A stretch of DNA of 5,002 nucleotides from JASHVB01 sp049522565 (GTDB lineage Bacteria; Pseudomonadota; Alphaproteobacteria; Acetobacterales; Acetobacteraceae): assembly GCA_049522565.1 (NCBI GenBank), contig JBEKNT010000478.1, forward strand, positions 1 through 5,002. The letters run 5' to 3'. Positions 1-3,129 of this stretch are shown piece by piece (position 1 is the first letter of the stretch; every line of letters begins with the position of its first letter). Below the pieces are notes generated by a model that made no database searches, had not been told where the DNA came from, and worked only from the letters and a program-made list of their open reading frames with translations. The translations under genes and the position numbers were made by a program.

Positions 1-202
1 GGACGCCGAGGCCGCTGGATGCGAGATGCAACTGATAACGGCGGATGTCTTCGACGCCTGCCCGGTCTGGCGAATGGCCGAGGAACGCGGCGAAGTTCTT
101 GACCGCGCGGATGTAGCCGGACTGGGTCTTTGCTCCGAGCTTGCGGATGGTCATATCGTCGATCAGGCGCCGGCGCAGCGGGCTGATGGCCGTGTCGGTC
201 AT
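1..202 (-). CDS. Tyrosine recombinase/phage-type integrase, N-terminal fragment (IS91-associated type)
   Basis: The reading frame starts at the ATG on the minus strand at 202 and stays open for 67 codons to the left edge, so only the N-terminus is present. The protein begins MTDTAISPLRRRLIDDM. It continues with TIRKLGAKTQSGYIRAVKNF and then a segment with FLGHSPD and EDIRRYQLHL. This is the SAM-like, core-binding N-terminal fold (residues about 8-67) of tyrosine recombinases. I recognise it as the type usually encoded next to IS91-family transposases in proteobacteria, but the catalytic domain with the Arg-His-Arg-Tyr residues lies outside the window. An AGGAG ribosome binding site lies at 213-209, six bases before the start, which fixes the start. 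An inverted repeat overlaps that site and may limit translation. The family assignment is from memory; a free-standing integrase is the alternative. Confidence 0.75.
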   Translation of the reverse strand, partial: MTDTAISPLRRRLIDDMTIRKLGAKTQSGYIRAVKNFAAFLGHSPDRAGVEDIRRYQLHLASSGLGV

Positions 203-210
203 TGGGGGCT

Positions 211-254
211 CCTGTCTTGGATGAGGTTGTGAAGCCCCTCCATCCCAAGACAGG
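211..254 (-). promoter_or_regulatory. Inverted repeat covering the recombinase ribosome binding site
   Basis: CCTGTCTTGG at 211-220 is the exact reverse complement of CCAAGACAGG at 245-254. Three more pairs (221-223 with 241-243) form if C244 is bulged. In the minus-strand transcript this makes a stem of 10 to 13 pairs whose 3' arm includes part of the AGGAG site at 213-209, just before the start codon at 202. The folded RNA would hide the ribosome binding site, a common way to keep transposition genes low or to block read-in from outside promoters. The repeat is seen directly; the regulatory role is inferred. It could also be a protein-binding site or a structural part of the element end. 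Confidence 0.6.
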
Positions 255-480
255 ACGCGCCTGCCGGCTATCGTGCCGCTATCACCTGCGGCGAGTGCTT
301 ACCGCGACAGCGGTTTAGTCCTCCGACCCAAAGCGGCGATAGCAGTGTCCCCTGGCATGCCCCGCCGTATCCGCCTCTTTGCGCCCACCAAGCTGCCGGT
401 CCGCCGGCGCCCCCACTTCTTGCGGCGATCGCGACGGCGCGCGAGAAGCCCGCCGTTTGCGGTGATACGAGCGATCAGGG

Positions 481-510
481 ATGACCCTCCGGTCCTTGCA
501 CTTGTAGCAT
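481..510 (+). promoter_or_regulatory. Possible promoter of the HAD hydrolase gene
   Basis: ATGACC at 481-486 (four of six matches to TTGACA) and TAGCAT at 505-510 (four of six matches to TATAAT) are separated by 18 bases. This would place the transcription start near 517, about 65 bases before the ATG at 583. The match is only moderate and such matches occur by chance, so this is a weak inference. Confidence 0.2.
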
Positions 511-582
511 GCGGGCGAATCGATGGCCGAGGATCGAGGCTTCAGGGATTCCGGCGCACTCAACCCTCCAGGTGGGGAAACG

Positions 583-1320
583 ATGCTGCCACGGGCAATT
601 CTGTTCGACCTCGACGACACCATCCTGTCCGCCTACGGGCGGCCGGAGCTGGCCTGGCCGGTGGTCGCTGCCGCCTTCGCGGCCGAACTGGCCCCGCTGA
701 CCGCGGACGAACTCGCTGCCGCCATCGTTGCCGTCTCCAACGCGTTCTGGGCCGATACCACGCATCAGGCGTTCTGGCGCATGCGGCTTGCCGAGGCCCG
801 TCGCGCCATCGTCGCCCGCGCCCTCGCCCGGCTCGCCGCTGCCGGCCGGCCGGTGCCCTCGGCCGCCACCGGCGATCGTCTGGCCGACCGCTTCTCCGCC
901 TACCGCGAGGAGCAGATGTGCCTGTTCCCCGACGCCCTGGTGGTGATCGATGCGCTGCGTTCGCTCGGGGTGCGTCTGGCGCTGGTGACCAACGGCGCCG
1001 CCGAGCCCCAGCGCGGCAAGATTGCCCGCTTCGACCTCGCCCACCGTTTCGACCACATCCAGATCGAGGGCGAACACGGCTTCGGCAAGCCCGACGAGCG
1101 CGCCTACCGCCACGCCATGCGCGCGCTGGAGGTCGAGCCGCACGACACCTGGATGGTCGGCGACAACCTGGAATGGGAAGTCGTGGCGCCGCAACGCCTC
1201 GGCATCCACGCCATCTGGCACGACCCGGTCGGGCAAGGCCTGCCACCGGACAGCCCGATCCGCCCCGACCGCATCATCCGCCGCCTGGCCGAGTTGCTCC
1301 CGGCTGGCGTGACGACGTGA
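583..1320 (+). CDS. HAD-superfamily (HAD-IA) hydrolase, phosphatase-like
   Basis: This 245-residue protein is predicted to be a cytoplasmic Mg-dependent phosphohydrolase of haloacid dehalogenase subfamily IA; its substrate cannot be read from the sequence. All four HAD motifs are present. Motif I is FDLDDT with nucleophile D9 and acid/base D11, motif II is LVTNG with T136, motif III is GKP with K169, and motif IV is VGDNLEWEV with D194. A helical cap lies between motifs I and II (about residues 17-110), as in type C1 caps. In motif IV the second acidic position is Glu (E199) where Asp is more usual. I chose the ATG at 583 because AGGTGGGG at 570-577 lies just before it and HAD proteins normally begin a few residues before motif I. 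An in-frame ATG at 523 would add 20 residues of low-complexity leader. The next gene begins 87 bases downstream with its own promoter-like sequence, so co-transcription is uncertain. Confidence 0.9.
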   Translation: MLPRAILFDLDDTILSAYGRPELAWPVVAAAFAAELAPLTADELAAAIVAVSNAFWADTTHQAFWRMRLAEARRAIVARALARLAAAGRPVPSAATGDRLADRFSAYREEQMCLFPDALVVIDALRSLGVRLALVTNGAAEPQRGKIARFDLAHRFDHIQIEGEHGFGKPDERAYRHAMRALEVEPHDTWMVGDNLEWEVVAPQRLGIHAIWHDPVGQGLPPDSPIRPDRIIRRLAELLPAGVTT

Positions 1321-1373
1321 CCTTCGGATAGCCCGGCGCGGCCGGTGCGAGCCGGTTCTCTCGTCATGGCCTG

Positions 1374-1401
1374 TTGCGCATCGCCGACCGTCCATTATAC
1401 A
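1374..1401 (+). promoter_or_regulatory. Promoter-like sequence giving a leaderless regulator transcript
   Basis: TATACA at 1396-1401 resembles a -10 box. TTGCGC at 1374-1379 is a weak -35 box, with a 16-base spacer. Position +1 would then be base 1408, which is the A of the regulator's ATG. No ribosome binding site precedes that ATG, which agrees with a leaderless message. The positions are read directly; promoter activity is inferred. Confidence 0.45.
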
Positions 1402-1409
1402 TGACGTAT
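1397..1409. promoter_or_regulatory. Candidate autoregulatory operator, ATAC-N5-GTAT
   Basis: ATAC at 1397-1400 and GTAT at 1406-1409 form a small perfect inverted repeat around ATGAC. It lies over the presumed -10 box and the start codon of the XRE regulator gene. XRE-family dimers commonly bind short palindromes and repress their own promoter, so this is a plausible operator. The arms are only four bases long and could be chance. Confidence 0.3.
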
Positions 1410-1974
1410 GGCTACTATCGTGGACGACCCCGGCCCCCGGATCGCCCGCCGCCTGCGGCTGGAGCGGGACGCGCGCGGCTGGTCCCTGGCCGACCTGGCC
1501 GCGCGCTCGAACGTCTCCAAGGCCACCATCAGCAAGATCGAACGCGAGGAAATGAGCCCGACCGCCGTCACCCTGGTGCGGCTGGCCGGCGCCTTCGACC
1601 TGACCCTCGCCGGGCTCTTGCTGCGGGCCGAGACTCCGGGGGAACGGGTGTCGCGGGCCGCCGACCAGCCGGTCTGGCGCGACCCCGATACCGGCTATCG
1701 CCGCCAGCAGGTGTTCAGCCGCCCCGACCATCCGCTGGAGGTCGTCCATGTCGAACTCCCGGCCGGGCAGCGCGTGACGTTTCCGGCTGCGTCCTATGCG
1801 CACATCCGCCAGGTCGTCTGGGTGCAGGTGGGCGCGCTCGTCATCCTGGAGGGTGGCGAGCGGCATGCGCTGGGCGCCGGCGACTGCCTCGGCTTCGGTC
1901 CGCCGTCCGAGGTGACCCTGGCCAACGAAACCACTGCTCCCTGCATCTATCTCGTCATGCTCGCCCGGAGCTAG
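1408..1974 (+). CDS. XRE-family transcriptional regulator with C-terminal cupin sensor domain
   Basis: This 188-residue protein has an N-terminal Cro/C1-type helix-turn-helix at about residues 11-67. Its second and third helices run from SLADLAARSNVS to SKATISKIERE, with the recognition helix at about 37-47. After a linker, residues about 107-185 form a small beta-rich cupin domain that includes LEVVHVELPAGQ, LVILEGGERHALGAGD and GPPSEVTLANET. The usual cupin metal-binding His and Glu set is not evident, so the domain more likely senses a ligand than catalyses a reaction. The architecture is that of SutR/PuuR-like regulators, with unknown effector. The ATG at 1408 follows an in-frame TGA at 1402-1404 and has no ribosome binding site; the next in-frame ATG (residue 49) would destroy the helix-turn-helix. 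The acetyltransferase gene begins 5 bases after the stop, so the two are almost certainly one operon and may regulate or serve the same process. Confidence 0.92.
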   Translation: MATIVDDPGPRIARRLRLERDARGWSLADLAARSNVSKATISKIEREEMSPTAVTLVRLAGAFDLTLAGLLLRAETPGERVSRAADQPVWRDPDTGYRRQQVFSRPDHPLEVVHVELPAGQRVTFPAASYAHIRQVVWVQVGALVILEGGERHALGAGDCLGFGPPSEVTLANETTAPCIYLVMLARS

Positions 1975-1979
1975 CCGCC

Positions 1980-2555
1980 ATGTCCGAGATCGCCATCAAC
2001 GCCCTGAGCGCCGCGCCGCAGGTCTGCGCGATGCTGAGCGAAATTCTGATCGAAACCGTGGCACATGGCGGATCGGTCAGCTTCATGCACCCGTTGCATC
2101 CGGACGCGGCGCGCGCGTTCTGGGATGGCGCGCTGGCGGCGGCGGATCGGGGCGAACGGGTCGTGCTGGGTGCCTGGGATGGCGAGGTCCTGGCCGGCAC
2201 CGTCACTCTGCTGCTGGATTGTCCGCCCAACCAGCCGCACCGGGCCGAAATCGCCAAGCTGATGACGCGCGTGAGCCACCGCGGCCGCGGCGTGGCAACG
2301 GCCCTGATGCGCACGGCCGAGAGCCTGGCGGTGGACCGGGGGCGCAGTCTGTTGGTGCTCGACACCGCAACCGAGGATGGCGCGTCGGGGCTTTATGAGG
2401 GGCTGGGGTTCATCCTGACCGGAGAAATCCCGGACTATGCGCTGAAGCCGCATGGCGGCCTGACCGGAACGCTGATTTATTGGAAGCGCATTGGAGGGAA
2501 CGCTGCAATCGCGGCCTCCTGCTCCCGCGATATTGCTCAATCTGCGCAGCGATGA
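1980..2555 (+). CDS. GNAT-family N-acetyltransferase
   Basis: This 191-residue protein is predicted to transfer an acetyl group from acetyl-CoA to an amine; the acceptor is unknown. The GNAT core is clear. A beta strand carries VVLGAWDGEVLAG (61-73). Motif A is EIAKLMTRVSHRGRGVATAL, with the acetyl-CoA pyrophosphate loop R101-x-x-G104-x-A106. Motif B has GLYEGLGF, where Y139 is at the usual position of the general acid. The segment GTLIYWKRI (163-171) is where relatives usually finish; here about 20 extra residues follow, possibly an acquired tail. The start at 1980 is supported by GGAG at 1967-1970 with a nine-base gap, overlapping the end of the upstream regulator gene. The frame is open further upstream, but that region is occupied by the regulator in another frame. 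The tight spacing implies co-transcription with the XRE-cupin gene, which probably controls it. Confidence 0.92.
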   Translation: MSEIAINALSAAPQVCAMLSEILIETVAHGGSVSFMHPLHPDAARAFWDGALAAADRGERVVLGAWDGEVLAGTVTLLLDCPPNQPHRAEIAKLMTRVSHRGRGVATALMRTAESLAVDRGRSLLVLDTATEDGASGLYEGLGFILTGEIPDYALKPHGGLTGTLIYWKRIGGNAAIAASCSRDIAQSAQR

Positions 2556-2755
2556 TCTCAGCACGGCTTGGTGTCTGCCTGCGGTGCGGTGGCGGATGAG
2601 CGGCGGACCGTAAGCGATCCAACACCGGTTTGCGACCCGAAGCGGGCATTCATGTGGCGCTGCCGGTGGCGTTCCGGCCCGGCCCGCTTGATCTGAATCA
2701 AGGTGCCGACAGGCATGGCGTGGCAGCCTTGCGTATTCTGATGGAGCGCGCGCGC
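2556..2755. other. Intergenic region with an FNR-type box and no clear gene
   Basis: Between the acetyltransferase stop and the next possible start I see no coding signal: third-position GC in the open frames is mixed. A short stem, GCCGG at 2662-2666 with CCGGC at 2674-2678, lacks a T tract, so I do not call a terminator. The one clear element is the palindrome at 2688-2701. Confidence 0.5.
2688..2701. promoter_or_regulatory. Perfect FNR/Anr/FixK-type binding site
   Basis: TTGAT at 2688-2692, CTGA, then ATCAA at 2697-2701 match the consensus TTGAT-N4-ATCAA at all ten specified bases. A further C/G pair (2687/2702) extends the symmetry. In alphaproteobacteria this is the target of FnrL and FixK-like activators that respond to low oxygen. 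A weak -10-like TATTCT at 2734-2739 would put the start near 2746 and the box centre near -51, not the ideal -41.5. The likely target is rightward: the small frame at 2756, or possibly the adhesin gene at 3130 by a longer transcript. The site is seen; which gene it controls is inferred. Confidence 0.65.
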
Positions 2756-3067
2756 ATGGCCGGCACCATCGCCAACACTCGGGGAGATACGCTTACGGTC
2801 AACCCGACCGCGCTCGCGTCCACGCTCGGACGCGCCGGCGCCGGCGCGGTGAACGCGGTGGCCAGCGAGGCTGGCGCAGCGATCTCCGCCAGCGACGCCC
2901 GGGCCACCGGCGTTATCGGCGATTTCGACAACCCCACCAAGTGGACCGACGGCGCGGTTCGGCAATGCGGTGTCTCGCCGCTCGGCGCCTCAACTTTCGA
3001 AGCTGGTCCTGATCCGGCCGCAGGCTACCGACTGTCCGCTGCTGGAAGTTGCGATCTCGTGACATGA
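2756..3067 (+). pseudogene. Small unrecognised gene, probably frameshifted near its 3' end
   Basis: I do not recognise this protein. The ATG at 2756 has GGAG at 2743-2746 with a nine-base gap, and the uninterrupted frame gives 103 residues to the stop at 3065-3067. From 2756 to about 2943 its third-position GC is high (about 54 of 63 codons), as expected for a real gene. After about 2945 this signal is lost in the frame and reappears one base over. From 2997 to the TGA at 3060-3062 that other frame reads SKLVLIRPQATDCPLLEVAIS, with mostly G or C in third positions. The shift implies a one-base insertion (or a two-base loss) between about 2940 and 2997. It lies just downstream of the FNR-type box, so it may be a decayed oxygen-regulated gene. 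A genuine 103-residue hypothetical protein or chance openness in GC-rich DNA remain possible. Confidence 0.35.
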
Positions 3068-3119
3068 GGAAGCACGCAAAGCCACGCCGTCTTCGCTGTC
3101 TCGCACGCTCGTAATGAGT

Positions 3120-3124
3120 AGGAG
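3120..3124 (+). promoter_or_regulatory. Ribosome binding site fixing the adhesin start
   Basis: AGGAG lies five bases before the ATG at 3130. Two in-frame stop codons, TAA at 3112-3114 and TGA at 3115-3117, lie immediately upstream. The protein therefore cannot start earlier, and its lack of a signal peptide is not an artefact of start choice. Confidence 0.75.
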
Positions 3125-3129
3125 CGACC

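Larger units (their letters stand above)
203..582. other. Gene-free stretch: recombinase leader and probable mobile-element edge
   Basis: I see no convincing gene in these 380 bases. The left part is the leader of the minus-strand recombinase. Between 261 and 345 there are repeated GCTATC words (267-272 and 278-283) and an inverted copy, GATAGC at 338-343. There is also a small hairpin, CCGC-GACA-GCGG, at 302-313. Such repeats and a short hairpin are what one expects near the end of an IS91-like element, but I cannot place the exact boundary because the other end and the target site are not visible. From about 350 to 480 I see nothing recognisable. The part from 481 holds the presumed promoter and leader of the HAD gene. 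Confidence 0.4.

Noticed and set aside
273..1331. Long plus-strand open frame over the HAD gene in another frame
   Set aside because: The translation is Arg/Pro-rich without motifs, while the HAD frame carries all four catalytic motifs.
475..1866. Long open frame on the minus strand across the HAD and regulator genes
   Set aside because: It lies antisense to two genes with clear family motifs, has a low-complexity Gly/Arg/His-rich translation, and no recognisable domain. It is an effect of high third-position GC.
1374..1979. Upstream in-frame extension of the acetyltransferase
   Set aside because: This stretch codes for the XRE-cupin regulator in another frame. The GNAT fold begins after the ATG at 1980, which has a ribosome binding site.
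2662..2678. Hairpin as an intrinsic terminator after the acetyltransferase
   Set aside because: The five-pair stem is not followed by a run of T, so it does not meet the usual criteria.
2558..2965. Minus-strand frame across the FNR-box region
   Set aside because: It has no start signal or recognisable motif, and it overlaps the stretch where the plus strand has the stronger coding signal.
3064..3114. Sixteen-codon basic reading frame just before the adhesin gene
   Set aside because: It has no ribosome binding site and overlaps the end of the small upstream frame; its length is within chance.
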